Assembly (NCBI RefSeq): GCF_023667495.1
Contig: NZ_JAMOZL010000012.1
Location: 186,001-250,000 of the forward strand
DNA: 64,000 bases
DNA from: Dyadobacter sp. MSC1_007
GTDB lineage: Bacteria; Bacteroidota; Bacteroidia; Cytophagales; Spirosomataceae
Direction of reading: 5' to 3'
Shown here: positions 25,184 to 34,862 of the stretch, in pieces
How the letters are laid out: every line of letters begins with the position of its first letter
Position numbering within the stretch: the first letter of the stretch is position 1
Translations under genes and position numbers: made by a program
The notes under the pieces: model-generated
The model's input: the letters and a program-made list of their open reading frames with translations, nothing else
Databases searched by the model: none
Told to the model about the DNA's origin: nothing

Positions 25184-28100
25184 ATGAGAAGAAATCTATC
25201 ACTAATTGTTTTTGTCTGGTTTTCGCTGTTGGGCTTCGAAAGCGCATTCTCGCAGAATATGTATAATCAAAAGAACGTGGACCGGACAGCCATGTCGTTT
25301 TTTGATGGTCAGCAGACATTCCGGGCATTGGAGTATTCAACCGATCCGGGTGGAAGCAATAAAGTTTACCGTTTACAGACACTGCCGGAGAACGGTTTTC
25401 CGGCGATTAATTTACAGGGTGTCGACGCGGGGAACTTTGTATATTTTGAAGACAAAATGCCGCAGGATGACCAGTACACAGATAACCTTACACCCTACTT
25501 CAGTTCGGAAGCGGTGCAATTAATGTTTGGATTTCAAAGTGTGATGAAGGCTTTTGACCAACGTTTTGGATGGAAGGGGATTGATGGGACTGGAACGGAA
25601 CCTGTCAATGTATATATGATAAACTCTGATGAAAATCCCCTAGATCCGCCCGTTTACGCACAATTCTTGAACGATACAAATGAAAAGCTCTTTCAATTTG
25701 CGAGAAGCGTAAACGATAACAAGCCGTTTAACGCTGTGTTGGAAGTAATTGCACACGAGTACGCACACGCAATTTTCCACAGCAAGACAGGGATTATTAA
25801 TGACAATAACTACTTATGCCAAGAATATCGAACATTGAATGAAGGAATCGCAGATATTCTTGGCATTTATGTCAAAAATAAAATTATCCAAAGTACTCCG
25901 CAAACCTACGATTGGAAATTTAAAAATCAAGTAAAAAACCCCGCTGAGGATTTTGCTAATCCGAAAGGACATGAATTCGCTGATACTTACAATGGCGAGT
26001 ATTATGTGAATGTTTGCTCAGAGGCCTACGACCCCCACCCGGGAGCCGGCATAGCCCAAAAATGGTTCTACCTGCTCACCACCGGCTTTGCCAGCTCAGC
26101 GTATAACGATTTAGGTTACGGCTACTCCAATCTGCAAGGCATAGGCGTGGAAAAAGCAATCCAGGTTGTTTGGGACGCCATCCCGGCCCTTACGGTGCAG
26201 TCGGATTACCCTTCATTCAAAGTGGCTACCTTAAAAGCGGCAGAGCAGCTGTACGGGGCCAACTCTACGGAGTATCTGGCCGTGCAAAACGCCTGGTGCG
26301 CGGTCGGGGTGTGTGACAATAACCTGGTTGGTTTATTGGTCACCCCGGCCAATATGACCGAATATGTAAGTCCCTGGCCTGGGGTAGATGTCAATGTCCG
26401 CTGGTTAAACGAGCAGGTGGGCGAATGGGAGGTGCAGATGTCGACCAAATTCGATTTCTCCGAGAACTTGCAAACTATAAAGGTCAGTAACTATACGACA
26501 ACCATCGACCAGAACGGCAACATCCAGTACACCGCAAAAGCGACAGGGTATTACCTGCCTGGCCAGCGCGTGTATGCCAGGGCCTGGATCACAAATGCCA
26601 GTCCAAACTTTTGCAGGGGGGGCATCAACCCGCTTTGTTCTTATTATAAGCAATTCACGCCCACCAACTCGTTCCTGCTCAATGACCAGCACACATCTTT
26701 CTATTGGGCCGTTAAAAATTACCAGACCTTTAACCCCTGGACCAAGCCGGAACTGACCTGGAAGACGGTCTATGGCGCCGAGAAATTCACTTTACAGGTT
26801 GCCAATGACAGTGCATTTGCGGATATTGTTTACTCAGGCACGGTTAACTATACGGGCAACATCCAGGAAAAAGGTCAAGTGGATGTGATTCTTGGGCATG
26901 GCAAAAAATATTACACCCGGGTACGGGCCGAACGCAATAACACTGCGCAATTGTCCAACAATTTTGCTGCCTGGTCCAGCACGGATAGTTTTCACACCTG
27001 GGCCGCGACCGGTATTGTGCAAGCCCAAAACCAAAATGGCAATGACCCGGCCACCGTCGTCAGTAACCTGGGCTTCCATGTAGGGTGGTATCCGGTGGGC
27101 GGGGCAAGTGGCTATGTGGTTCAGGTAGCTGTCGATGCCGCTTTTTCGAACATGGTCCGTCAGCAATCGGTAGCCGGTAATCTTACCAGCACTGATTTTA
27201 TTTTACCGGTACTGGCCAATCAATCACAACTTTTTGTAAGGGTATTGCCCAAGCGTGGTAACGATTATGGGGCCTGTGAAAAGGCCTGGCGTATCCAGAC
27301 CAGCGAGACGCTTGCCAAACCGGCGATGACGATGCCCGCCAATGGTTCACCGATTTCTTATAAAAATTACCTGGGGGCGACCTTCGAATGGCAATATGGC
27401 AACTTAAACGACAAGGTCGTTGACCACTTTGAGCTGCACCTGACCGAGAAGTCGACCAATATTTCCTGCATTTATAACACAGGAAAAGTGCTGGATTTTT
27501 GGGTGAAAGACCAGCTCATGTTTGACGACAAGCAGGGCATTTCGGTAAGTATCCTTGCTGTCAACGCGCTAGGTGTGAAGTCGGTGCTTTCTGCACCGTT
27601 CAACTACACGATCTGCCCTGACCATCCTTATCCTAAATTTCCCTCCGACGACAAAATAGACCCTTCTAAAAACCTGACGATCACTTGGGAGTCTAGCTTG
27701 TGGAAAGAACCTTCCGATAATTACCTGGTTACCATTGCAGACGCCGCAGGTCCCATTCCTGGTTTTAACAATGCCGCGACCATGGGCAACTCGATGGTGG
27801 TTCCAGCCGGGACACTGGCCAACAACTCCTTTTTTAACTGGTCAGTCAAGAATTCTGCCGGTTGCGTTGCGATAGATCCGCCCAAGGCAATATTCTCAAC
27901 CATCGCAGCTGGCAACAACCAGCCACAGCCGCCTGCACTGAAGAACTTTACCGTCGAGCTGCATGCTTTCCGTAACGACGCCGACCTGAACTTCATACCG
28001 CCAGCCTTCGAAACATCAGATTATGTGATGGGAGTAGAGCTCTTCGACCCCAACGGCGTCAAAGTCAACGTCGTCGATGTCAATGGCCCGGTTACCCAGT

Positions 28101-28366
28101 TGCTGGTCGATTCGGAGAATTCCATTCTGGCCATGGCGGCTACTATGCAACCCGCCGGCAAATACACCCTCAAACTCAAAATCCTCAATATTTTCAACCA
28201 GCTGGATTATTTTCCTTTTGACCAACCCAGGTTCTCAGTCTTTTTGGACGGGCAATCCGTGCTTCTCAACCACATCATCAAATTTAATCCGCTGGACCCG
28301 GCTTCACCATTCCATGAATGGCAGAATAATTATCAATTCGAAGATATTATTCTCGATGTCAAATGA
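25184..28366 (+). CDS. Secreted M4 (thermolysin)-like metalloprotease with C-terminal beta domains
   Basis: This 1060-residue protein has a signal peptide (MRRNLSLIVFVWFSLLGFES, cleavage after AFSQ). The zinc site is HEYAH (residues 191-195) and the third ligand is in LNEGIADILG (Glu220), an M4-type arrangement with a shorter catalytic domain than thermolysin. From about residue 385 it consists of fibronectin-like beta domains with repeated phrases such as GKKYYTRVRAERNN and GNDYGACEKAWRIQT. It has no T9SS sorting domain at its end, but the next gene, 33 bases downstream, has one. Base composition changes near 26,025, from AT-rich in the catalytic half to GC-richer after it. Confidence 0.88.
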   Translation: MRRNLSLIVFVWFSLLGFESAFSQNMYNQKNVDRTAMSFFDGQQTFRALEYSTDPGGSNKVYRLQTLPENGFPAINLQGVDAGNFVYFEDKMPQDDQYTDNLTPYFSSEAVQLMFGFQSVMKAFDQRFGWKGIDGTGTEPVNVYMINSDENPLDPPVYAQFLNDTNEKLFQFARSVNDNKPFNAVLEVIAHEYAHAIFHSKTGIINDNNYLCQEYRTLNEGIADILGIYVKNKIIQSTPQTYDWKFKNQVKNPAEDFANPKGHEFADTYNGEYYVNVCSEAYDPHPGAGIAQKWFYLLTTGFASSAYNDLGYGYSNLQGIGVEKAIQVVWDAIPALTVQSDYPSFKVATLKAAEQLYGANSTEYLAVQNAWCAVGVCDNNLVGLLVTPANMTEYVSPWPGVDVNVRWLNEQVGEWEVQMSTKFDFSENLQTIKVSNYTTTIDQNGNIQYTAKATGYYLPGQRVYARAWITNASPNFCRGGINPLCSYYKQFTPTNSFLLNDQHTSFYWAVKNYQTFNPWTKPELTWKTVYGAEKFTLQVANDSAFADIVYSGTVNYTGNIQEKGQVDVILGHGKKYYTRVRAERNNTAQLSNNFAAWSSTDSFHTWAATGIVQAQNQNGNDPATVVSNLGFHVGWYPVGGASGYVVQVAVDAAFSNMVRQQSVAGNLTSTDFILPVLANQSQLFVRVLPKRGNDYGACEKAWRIQTSETLAKPAMTMPANGSPISYKNYLGATFEWQYGNLNDKVVDHFELHLTEKSTNISCIYNTGKVLDFWVKDQLMFDDKQGISVSILAVNALGVKSVLSAPFNYTICPDHPYPKFPSDDKIDPSKNLTITWESSLWKEPSDNYLVTIADAAGPIPGFNNAATMGNSMVVPAGTLANNSFFNWSVKNSAGCVAIDPPKAIFSTIAAGNNQPQPPALKNFTVELHAFRNDADLNFIPPAFETSDYVMGVELFDPNGVKVNVVDVNGPVTQLLVDSENSILAMAATMQPAGKYTLKLKILNIFNQLDYFPFDQPRFSVFLDGQSVLLNHIIKFNPLDPASPFHEWQNNYQFEDIILDVK

Positions 28367-28399
28367 TAAATTTTTTCAGGTATTAAATCAACAACGATC

Positions 28400-28891
28400 A
28401 TGAAACGTTTTTTTCAATTTTCCTTATCATTTGGTCTTCTAACGGTTGGCTTCACAACGGTTCAGGCACAGGAAGTTCATTTGCCGGCTAATGCATTTAA
28501 GATCATCAAGAATGGCGACCGTCTTCTCGCTACGGCACCGTCTGGTGAACGCCTGGCCGCTGTTGACCTTACCAGTGTTGCAATACGGGGTAAAGTGGTG
28601 GCGTTTACCTATTCTGCCAAAAAGAAGCGGACTGCTATCACCGAAAAGGAAGCCATCGCTGTAAAGGTTTTTCCAAATCCGGCTTATAAAGAGATCAACT
28701 TGGAGCTGGATGGATGCTGGACTTACCCTGTGCAATTGCAAGTGTTCGACAAAACAGGCAATCTTGTGAAAAGTACCCGGTTGGACAACAGGGAGTCGTC
28801 CATGGACATCTCGTCGTTTGACCAAGGGATATATATCCTGAAATTCGACGCACAAAATACAAGCGCCGTTCAGAAGCTTTTGGTGCAGTAA
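28400..28891 (+). CDS. Small T9SS type A sorting-domain protein
   Basis: This 163-residue protein has a signal peptide (KRFFQFSLSFGLLTVGFTTV, cleavage after QAQ), a short beta segment and a type IX secretion C-terminal domain: VKVFPNPAYKEINLEL, VQLQVFDKTGNLVKS, DISSFDQGIYILKF and KLLVQ. Such domains direct export across the outer membrane and attachment to the surface. It follows the M4 protease gene by 33 bases and is probably co-transcribed. The cargo part is only about 70 residues, so it may assist or anchor the protease; that link is inference. Confidence 0.85.
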   Translation: MKRFFQFSLSFGLLTVGFTTVQAQEVHLPANAFKIIKNGDRLLATAPSGERLAAVDLTSVAIRGKVVAFTYSAKKKRTAITEKEAIAVKVFPNPAYKEINLELDGCWTYPVQLQVFDKTGNLVKSTRLDNRESSMDISSFDQGIYILKFDAQNTSAVQKLLVQ

Positions 28892-28930
28892 CAAAATGTA
28901 TAGCGCTATATATGAGATGGCAATGCGTAT

Positions 28931-28979
28931 TAATTTGTTTTCTATTTAAAGCCGGAGGTTTAAATAGAAAAACAAATTA
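28931..28979. other. Long AT-rich hairpin upstream of the pirin gene
   Basis: Arms TAATTTGTTTTCTATTTAAA (28931-28950) and its complement at 28959-28979 (with one extra A) enclose GCCGGAGG. It ends 14 bases before the pirin ATG. It could be the terminator of the T9SS gene or a leader/operator structure for pirin. Confidence 0.5.
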
Positions 28980-28993
28980 GATTTTTAAAAATC

Positions 28994-29875
28994 ATGGAAA
29001 ATCAACGCGTTGCCAGAAATATAGCCTTTATCAAGACGCCTAGGCCTCATCAAGGATTTCTTGGCCCGGATCATACTGCACGGGCAGTGATCCAGGATGA
29101 ATTCGTCAATAGTGACCCATTTATTTTGTTAATGGATGACATTCTGGATAAAAAAGACAACGAACCGGTTGGGGGACCTCACCCTCACGCCGGATTCGAA
29201 ACTGTGTCGCTTTTACTGGAAGGGAAAGTCGGTGACTCGGCGCATATGATGAAGGCTGGCGACTTTCAAATCATGACAGCGGGGAGTGGAATTGTTCACA
29301 CCGAGTCCATTGAGGAAAAATCGAAGATGCGGTTGCTGCAAATGTGGCTCAACCTGCCTAAAACCGAACGTTGGGCAAAGCCGCGCGTCCAGGATCTTGC
29401 CTTTGACAAGGCACCGGTACTTGCTGAGAATGGCGCTGTAATCCGTTTGTATAGCGGCTCGTTTGCTGGGCTTGTATCGCCTGTCCAGAATTATGTGCCT
29501 CTGATTGTAGCTGATATTGAACTGAGACCAGGCAAGAGCAGTACAAATGCTTTAATGAATAATTATAATGCCTTTTTGTACGTGATCGACGGAACAATCG
29601 AAGTAGGAGAAGATGGACAAATGTTAACAGCGAATCAGATTGGGTGGCTGAACAAGCCCTCAGATGGGGGAGAAGGTGACCTTACGCTGAAAGCCGGCAA
29701 TTCCGGCGCACGTGTAATTATGTACGCCGGCGAGCCTCAGAACGATCCGATTGTGCCTTATGGCCCTTTCATAGCAGACAGGCCGGAAGAAATTAAAGAT
29801 TTGTATAGCAGTTTCAGGCACGGCGAAATGCTACATGTCTCCGCATTGCCTGAAGAGCAGCGCATAAGTTATTGA
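28994..29875 (+). CDS. Pirin-family protein
   Basis: This 293-residue bicupin has the pirin metal-binding motif HPHAGFETVSLLLEGKV, with GSGIVHTE supplying further ligands, and the ISY ending of pirins. Typical Fe(II) ligands are the histidines in HPHAGF and in VHTE. Some pirins have quercetinase activity; others are redox-responsive cofactors. It has no signal peptide and is probably cytosolic. The long hairpin at 28931-28979 immediately precedes it. Confidence 0.93.
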   Translation: MENQRVARNIAFIKTPRPHQGFLGPDHTARAVIQDEFVNSDPFILLMDDILDKKDNEPVGGPHPHAGFETVSLLLEGKVGDSAHMMKAGDFQIMTAGSGIVHTESIEEKSKMRLLQMWLNLPKTERWAKPRVQDLAFDKAPVLAENGAVIRLYSGSFAGLVSPVQNYVPLIVADIELRPGKSSTNALMNNYNAFLYVIDGTIEVGEDGQMLTANQIGWLNKPSDGGEGDLTLKAGNSGARVIMYAGEPQNDPIVPYGPFIADRPEEIKDLYSSFRHGEMLHVSALPEEQRISY

Positions 29876-29890
29876 TAGCAGATATTGTAA

Positions 29891-30295
29891 TCAGATCCTT
29901 CCAAAAAACTTATTAAGTATCCTGCGGGCAATTTCCAGGAGCGCATTAAATGTATTCGGTTTCACATAAAATTCATCGGCTCCGGCGGCCAGTGCTTTCT
30001 TTTTGAGTTCCGGATTGTCCGAAGTCGAAAGCATTACTGCTGGCACTTCGGACAATTCGGGCTCTGATTTCAGCTCCCGGATTGTCTCAATACCATTCAT
30101 TTTAGGCATATTCATGTCGACAACCACAACGGTTTGTGACAGATCGTCTGCGCTTTTTACATTCTCTATCAATTCCTCTCCATTTTGCGCTTCTATTACC
30201 GTTAGATTAGGATTAGCTTCTTCCAAAGCATCCCGGATCAGCATTCTGTCATCTTCATCATCGTCAGCAAGGTGGACGGTCTTATTGTCTTCCAT
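29891..30295 (-). CDS. Single-domain response regulator (receiver)
   Basis: This 134-residue CheY/Rcp1-like receiver starts at the ATG at 30295; an in-frame TTG nine bases upstream is less likely. It has the acidic pocket ADDDEDD, the phospho-aspartate in VVVDMNMPKMNG, the conserved Ser/Thr in MLSTSD and Lys in FYVKPNTF. It has no output domain and no adjacent kinase, as with orphan Bacteroidota receivers that dock in phosphorelays. The PH-domain gene lies 44 bases upstream on the same strand and may share a transcript. Confidence 0.9.
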   Translation of the reverse strand: MEDNKTVHLADDDEDDRMLIRDALEEANPNLTVIEAQNGEELIENVKSADDLSQTVVVVDMNMPKMNGIETIRELKSEPELSEVPAVMLSTSDNPELKKKALAAGADEFYVKPNTFNALLEIARRILNKFFGRI

Positions 30296-30339
30296 AGTTT
30301 TCAAGCCATTTAAAACGCAAAAGTATCAAAAACTAATGG

Positions 30340-30864
30340 CTATTGTATTAAACTATGGTCGCGCTCAAATTGGCTGACAAAACCATTTGCATCGTCTGGT
30401 GTCACGACGATTTTCTTGCCGTCAATGGTTTTTACCAACACTGCTCTGTCCATCCGTGTAGCATACCAGATCATTTTCCCAAAGTGCGTATTGTAGAATC
30501 TGCCATAATTCCCGAATAGACCTCCGACACCGAATGTCCGGATTGTAAATTTTAATGCGCCTTTTTCCAGTAACGATACACTTTCAATCAGACTGCGATC
30601 AATGCTCACGTCACTGAATGGTCTGTGAACTATGAGTTTGTCGCTGGTCAGCTTATAGTTAACCGGCCTGAAAAGATATACGCCTACATAAGTAAGGATT
30701 ATCATCGCACCAAGGAAAAACTGGCCGACCAGATTTTCGTCTTTTTTGACCAATGGCATTGACAGAATCGCGAGAAACAATATTGTGACGCCGATTGTAA
30801 TGATTTTTACCGATTTGTCCCAGGAGGCTTTGTATATCATATTTTCAGGAGTTGAAGAAGCCAT
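30340..30864 (-). CDS. Bacterial PH-domain membrane protein
   Basis: This 174-residue protein has two transmembrane helices (KIITIGVTILFLAILSMPL and LGAMIILTYVGVYLF). A bacterial pleckstrin-homology-like domain (bPH_5 type) follows, with YKLTSDKLIVHRPF, SLIESVSLLE, GLFGNYGRFYN and DGKKIVVTPDDANGFV. It probably sits in the inner membrane with the PH domain in the cytosol. Ligand and role are unknown. It is divergent from the XRE regulator gene. Confidence 0.85.
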   Translation of the reverse strand: MASSTPENMIYKASWDKSVKIITIGVTILFLAILSMPLVKKDENLVGQFFLGAMIILTYVGVYLFRPVNYKLTSDKLIVHRPFSDVSIDRSLIESVSLLEKGALKFTIRTFGVGGLFGNYGRFYNTHFGKMIWYATRMDRAVLVKTIDGKKIVVTPDDANGFVSQFERDHSLIQ

Positions 30865-31121
30865 GAAGTTAATAAATTACATGGTTCGCCGCAATTTTTG
30901 GCACCTGCTTGCATTGACCTATTTTGTGCACTTGCTGCTGTCATTTAACATCGAGAATAATATCTGCGAATTGGAAATTGTTCTGCCATTCGTCACGAAG
31001 CCGCCTTTTGGTTTCTTCGCTAACCAATTACCGCCGCTTGAGCAATGGCGTGGGGATCATTTGTGACAAAATGCCTTTCCTAAGAATCGAGATAAGCATT
31101 CACGTAGCCCCCGAACACACT

Positions 31122-31457
31122 ATGAAGCCAGACAAAATTCCTCTTGGAGATAATATACGTATCGCCCGTGCACGACTAGGTTATTCGCAGGAATATGTGG
31201 CCGACCGGTTGGGAATATCAAAACAACGGTACAGGCAACTGGAAAATGAAGAGCAGGATTCACTCACGTTTGGCAGGCTTTCGGAAATAGGTTCGATACT
31301 GGAAACGGATATTGAAACACTGATGACATTGCATCGTACACCTTTTGCAGTCGATCGGATGTCAGCCCAGGACACATTGATCCTTGCACTCAATCAGTTG
31401 ATCCAGACGCAGCAGGAGCTTATGATTGTGTTACAGAAAAATCTGACATTGGAGTAG
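31122..31457 (+). CDS. Small XRE-family HTH regulator
   Basis: This 111-residue protein starts at the ATG at 31122, where the family domain begins (LGDNIRIARARLGYSQEYVA). The XRE/Cro helix-turn-helix continues with LGISKQRYRQLENEE and LSEIGSILETDIETL. The C-terminal helix has Gln-rich LNQLIQTQQELMIVLQ, probably for dimerisation. There is no peptidase S24 domain, so it is not LexA-like. The target is unknown. It converges with the large permease gene. Confidence 0.85.
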   Translation: MKPDKIPLGDNIRIARARLGYSQEYVADRLGISKQRYRQLENEEQDSLTFGRLSEIGSILETDIETLMTLHRTPFAVDRMSAQDTLILALNQLIQTQQELMIVLQKNLTLE

Positions 31458-31478
31458 CCAGGGATTTCAAGGTATTTT

Positions 31479-33833
31479 CTATTCACTTCGTAAACTCTTC
31501 ACAGGGTCGAGCAGGGCCGCTTTGATAGCCTGATAACTTACAGTAAGCAAAGAAACCACGATCGCCAGCACGCCCGCAACTGCGAATACCCACCACGGCA
31601 TCCCGATCCGGTAAGAGAAATCATTCAGCCACAGGTTCATGGCATACCATGCAACCGGCGTTGCGATGAAAATCGAAATTACGACCAGCAACATGAACTC
31701 ACGGGATAACAAGGTTACGACACTGGTAACTGATGCACCCAAAACCTTCCGGACGCCTATTTCTTTGACACGGTTTTCAGCCATGTAAGCGGCAAGCCCG
31801 AATAGCCCAAGACATGAAATGAAGACCGTGAGCCCCGCGAAAAGGCCTGTAAGCTTCGCGACGCGACGGGTATCCTCGAACTTCAATGCGTAATCTTCGT
31901 CCACAAAATGGTATTCGAACGGATAATCAGGGTTGTATCGCCGGAATATGGCTTCAATGCTTTTCAGGTGATCAGATGCGGATTTATTGGAATTCAATTT
32001 CATATGTATGACATTAAAATAACTTTGCGCTCCCTCGATAACCATCGGGCGGTGCCGGTCGTAGGGAGAGCGTATCACAAAGTCCCTGACCACTCCAATG
32101 ACGTGATAAGCCTTGCCATTATCTTTAACGATCTGGCCAATAGGGTCTTTAAAGCCCATCGTTTTCGCAGCAGTTTCATTGAGGATCATCGCAGCAGAGT
32201 CGGAAGGGAACTTGGCAAGGTCCATATCCCGGCCCTGAATTAGTCGTAATCCGGCTGTTTTGACAAGATCTTCATCCTCACTAAAACGGTCAAAATCAAG
32301 CTTTTCCGCCATATTCTTGCCCTTCCATTCGATGCCCCAGGTATCGCTTGATATACTGCTGAGCGGCGAGGCGGTTTTGGTTACCGATGTTGCAATTCCG
32401 GCGGAGATCAGTTCACTTTTAATTTGCCGATAGTTCTTTTCAAGGTCGCCCGTGATCCAGTGGTAAACGACCTTTCCACGGTCATATCCGGCGTCGCGAT
32501 CCTGCGCGAAGCGGATTTGCTGAACTACGATAAGTGTCGAAATAATCAGAACGATTGCAAAGCTGAACTGAATGACTACCAGTACTTTCCGCGGACTAAG
32601 TGCCGCATTTGTTCTTTTAAATGTGCCTTTCAGGATTTCGATCGGTTTAAACGAAGACAGGAAGAATGCCGGATAACTGCCTGCTATGACGCCTGTCAGC
32701 AGAATGAATAACAGCACTGCGATCCAGAATGAGGGGATTGTTACCGGAACTTGAAGTGTCTTCCCGATAAGCGCATTGAAGGCCGGTAAGCTGGCAAATA
32801 CCATGATGAGCGCAATAAGACCGGCTATCGTGGCAATCAGAATGGATTCGCCGATGAACTGGCCGACAAGCAGGCCCTTGTTGGCGCCGGCCGTTTTTCG
32901 GATACCGACTTCCTTAGCGCGCTTTTCGCTCCGCGCCGTGCTGAGATTCATGAAGTTAATACAGGCGATAAGCAGGATAAATGCCGCAATGATGCCAAAA
33001 AGCCTGACAATGGCAATTCGTCCGCCCGCTACTTTGCCGTTTTCGAAATTGGAATACAAATGCCACTGACGGATCGGGTGAATGAACACCTCATGCTCTT
33101 CGGTTTTGTTGGAATGCCTGATCGTAATGTCTTTGATTTTCTCCGCCAATACCGCGGGATTAGTGCCGGGCTTAACCTGTATATAAGTATGTACAGAATT
33201 ATTGCCCCAGCTATCGTCATCTTCGCCGGTTGTTTTAAGATAAGACCAGGGAAGGATATATTCGAATGTAAAGGCTGTGTTGGCGGGAAGATCTTTCATT
33301 ACCCCGCTTACCGTAAAATTGTTGCGGTCGATGCTGATCAGTTTGCCGAGCGCATCTTCGGTCCCAAACATCTTTTTTGCCATTTTCTGCGTCACTACGA
33401 TGGATCCTGTATTGTTCAAAGCGGTAGCGGCATTGCCCTGCACGAGCGGAAAATCGAACATTTGCAGAAAAGCCGGATCGGTAACAATGGCCTCGCTCGA
33501 TATTTTTTTGTCGCCCGCGCGGGTTACGTACCAGCGGGAGTAGTTACGCGAGGTGTTTACTATTTCCGGGAATTCATTTTTCAGTGTCGGGGCGAGAATC
33601 TTAGGCGTATTGTTCCAGCATTGCAGCTTACCATCAAAAGTACCGCGGTTCCAGGCAGCGTAGAGATTGTCGGCGTTTCGGTGGAAGCGGTCATAACTGA
33701 TCTCATTATACATCCATAACAGGATAAGGACGGCACTGGCCATGCCTACGGAAAGGCCGAGGATATTGATAGCTGAGAAACCCCTGTTCCGGAGCAGGTT
33801 CCTTAACGCGATCTTAAGATAGTTCTGAAACAT
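31479..33833 (-). CDS. FtsX/MacB-family ABC transporter permease
   Basis: This 784-residue permease has an N-terminal transmembrane helix (RGFSAINILGLSVGMASAVL) followed by a MacB-type periplasmic core domain. A three-helix FtsX block comes next (INFMNLSTARSEKRAKEVGI), then a second periplasmic domain and FtsX block ending in VRKVLGASVTSVVTLLSREF. This tandem form is usual for Bacteroidota permeases near antimicrobial-peptide or lipoprotein exporters. No ATP-binding subunit is next to it, so it must use a distant one. Substrate unknown. Confidence 0.93.
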   Translation of the reverse strand: MFQNYLKIALRNLLRNRGFSAINILGLSVGMASAVLILLWMYNEISYDRFHRNADNLYAAWNRGTFDGKLQCWNNTPKILAPTLKNEFPEIVNTSRNYSRWYVTRAGDKKISSEAIVTDPAFLQMFDFPLVQGNAATALNNTGSIVVTQKMAKKMFGTEDALGKLISIDRNNFTVSGVMKDLPANTAFTFEYILPWSYLKTTGEDDDSWGNNSVHTYIQVKPGTNPAVLAEKIKDITIRHSNKTEEHEVFIHPIRQWHLYSNFENGKVAGGRIAIVRLFGIIAAFILLIACINFMNLSTARSEKRAKEVGIRKTAGANKGLLVGQFIGESILIATIAGLIALIMVFASLPAFNALIGKTLQVPVTIPSFWIAVLLFILLTGVIAGSYPAFFLSSFKPIEILKGTFKRTNAALSPRKVLVVIQFSFAIVLIISTLIVVQQIRFAQDRDAGYDRGKVVYHWITGDLEKNYRQIKSELISAGIATSVTKTASPLSSISSDTWGIEWKGKNMAEKLDFDRFSEDEDLVKTAGLRLIQGRDMDLAKFPSDSAAMILNETAAKTMGFKDPIGQIVKDNGKAYHVIGVVRDFVIRSPYDRHRPMVIEGAQSYFNVIHMKLNSNKSASDHLKSIEAIFRRYNPDYPFEYHFVDEDYALKFEDTRRVAKLTGLFAGLTVFISCLGLFGLAAYMAENRVKEIGVRKVLGASVTSVVTLLSREFMLLVVISIFIATPVAWYAMNLWLNDFSYRIGMPWWVFAVAGVLAIVVSLLTVSYQAIKAALLDPVKSLRSE

Positions 33834-34069
33834 AAGAATTTGATCTGAATGCTGAATGGGATCGTCAAATACTTTGCCAGTTAAGTATAATATTGATAAT
33901 CAATGAGTTGATTTTTACTGAATCGACTATTTTGTTCATTTACGGACATTGTCTGTACGCATTGGAACGGGCATAGTCATTTGTGGACTTAGCCGCGTGA
34001 TTTTTAAAAATGAAATGTCGATATTTATAGTAAAATTCAATGATATTGTTAAACTAAAAAAGCACTTAC

Positions 34070-34600
34070 ATGAAAAACACAACCATTTCAAGAGGATTTG
34101 CTTTGATGTTAGCATGCATGTTTATTACTGTCGCTGCCTGGGCGCAGGGTGAGAAGCCCAGTCCGGCCAAAACCGCAACCGGCAAGGTCGGGGAGGCGAT
34201 GGTTACCATCAAGTATTCGAGCCCTGCGGTGAAAGGCCGTAAGATTTTTGGTGAGCTGGTACCATATGACAAAGTATGGAGAGCAGGAGCCAACGAAGCG
34301 ACGATTTTCGAAACAGATAAGGACATTATGGTGGAAGGAAAGAAGCTTCCCGCCGGGAAATACAGTCTTTATGCAATTCCGGGCGAAAGTGAATGGTCTT
34401 TCATTTTTAATTCCGAAACGGGGCAATGGGGAATCAAGCGAGGCGGAGAAACCTCCAAGGACCCCGCAAAGGACGTCCTGACTGTAAAAGCCAAGCCCGG
34501 CAAGAGCCCAGCCATGAGCGAGCGGCTTGTGTACGACGTGACAGGCAACGGATTTGTACTCAGATGGGACAATACCGAGGTACCGGTAGCGTTGAAATAA
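34070..34600 (+). CDS. DUF2911 exported protein
   Basis: This 176-residue protein has a signal peptide (LMLACMFITVAAWAQ) and the DUF2911 domain: VTIKYSSPAVKGRKIFGELV, YDKVWRAGANEATIF, GKKLPAGKYSLYAIPGESEW and a TGQWGIKRGGETSKDPAKD segment. It is a periplasmic or surface beta-sandwich family of unknown role, common in Bacteroidota. A clear terminator follows at 34631-34661. Confidence 0.92.
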   Translation: MKNTTISRGFALMLACMFITVAAWAQGEKPSPAKTATGKVGEAMVTIKYSSPAVKGRKIFGELVPYDKVWRAGANEATIFETDKDIMVEGKKLPAGKYSLYAIPGESEWSFIFNSETGQWGIKRGGETSKDPAKDVLTVKAKPGKSPAMSERLVYDVTGNGFVLRWDNTEVPVALK

Positions 34601-34630
34601 CAGGAAGTAGCATATACTGTCCGAATCTGG

Positions 34631-34661
34631 GCCGGTGCAGCGGATGCACCGGCTCTTTTTT
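34631..34661 (+). terminator. Rho-independent terminator after the DUF2911 gene
   Basis: Stem GCCGGTGCA (34631-34639) pairs with TGCACCGGC (34645-34653) around a five-base loop, followed by TCTTTTTT. The element lies 31 bases after the stop codon. Confidence 0.88.
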
Positions 34662-34862
34662 GCCAGAAAATACCAGGTGTTTACCCTTATATTTTTAACA
34701 CTGAGATTTTCACATTACCTTCATTGACACAGTAGACCCTATATATAGCATCTACTGCCCATCCGCTACGGGCAGCTCCTCATGCGAAAAGCATCTGAAG
34801 AGGTCAATTCGTCTTGGAAATTGAGGGAAAGGACCATTTAGAACCAAGGAAAGCAATTTTGC

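Noticed and set aside
30304..30341. Short inverted repeat AGCCATT/AATGGCT between receiver and PH-domain genes
   Set aside because: The arms are only seven bases with a long loop and no T run, so chance is likely.
31122..31457. XRE protein as a possible LexA-like SOS regulator
   Set aside because: It has only a helix-turn-helix and a short helix; the S24 peptidase domain needed for self-cleavage is absent.
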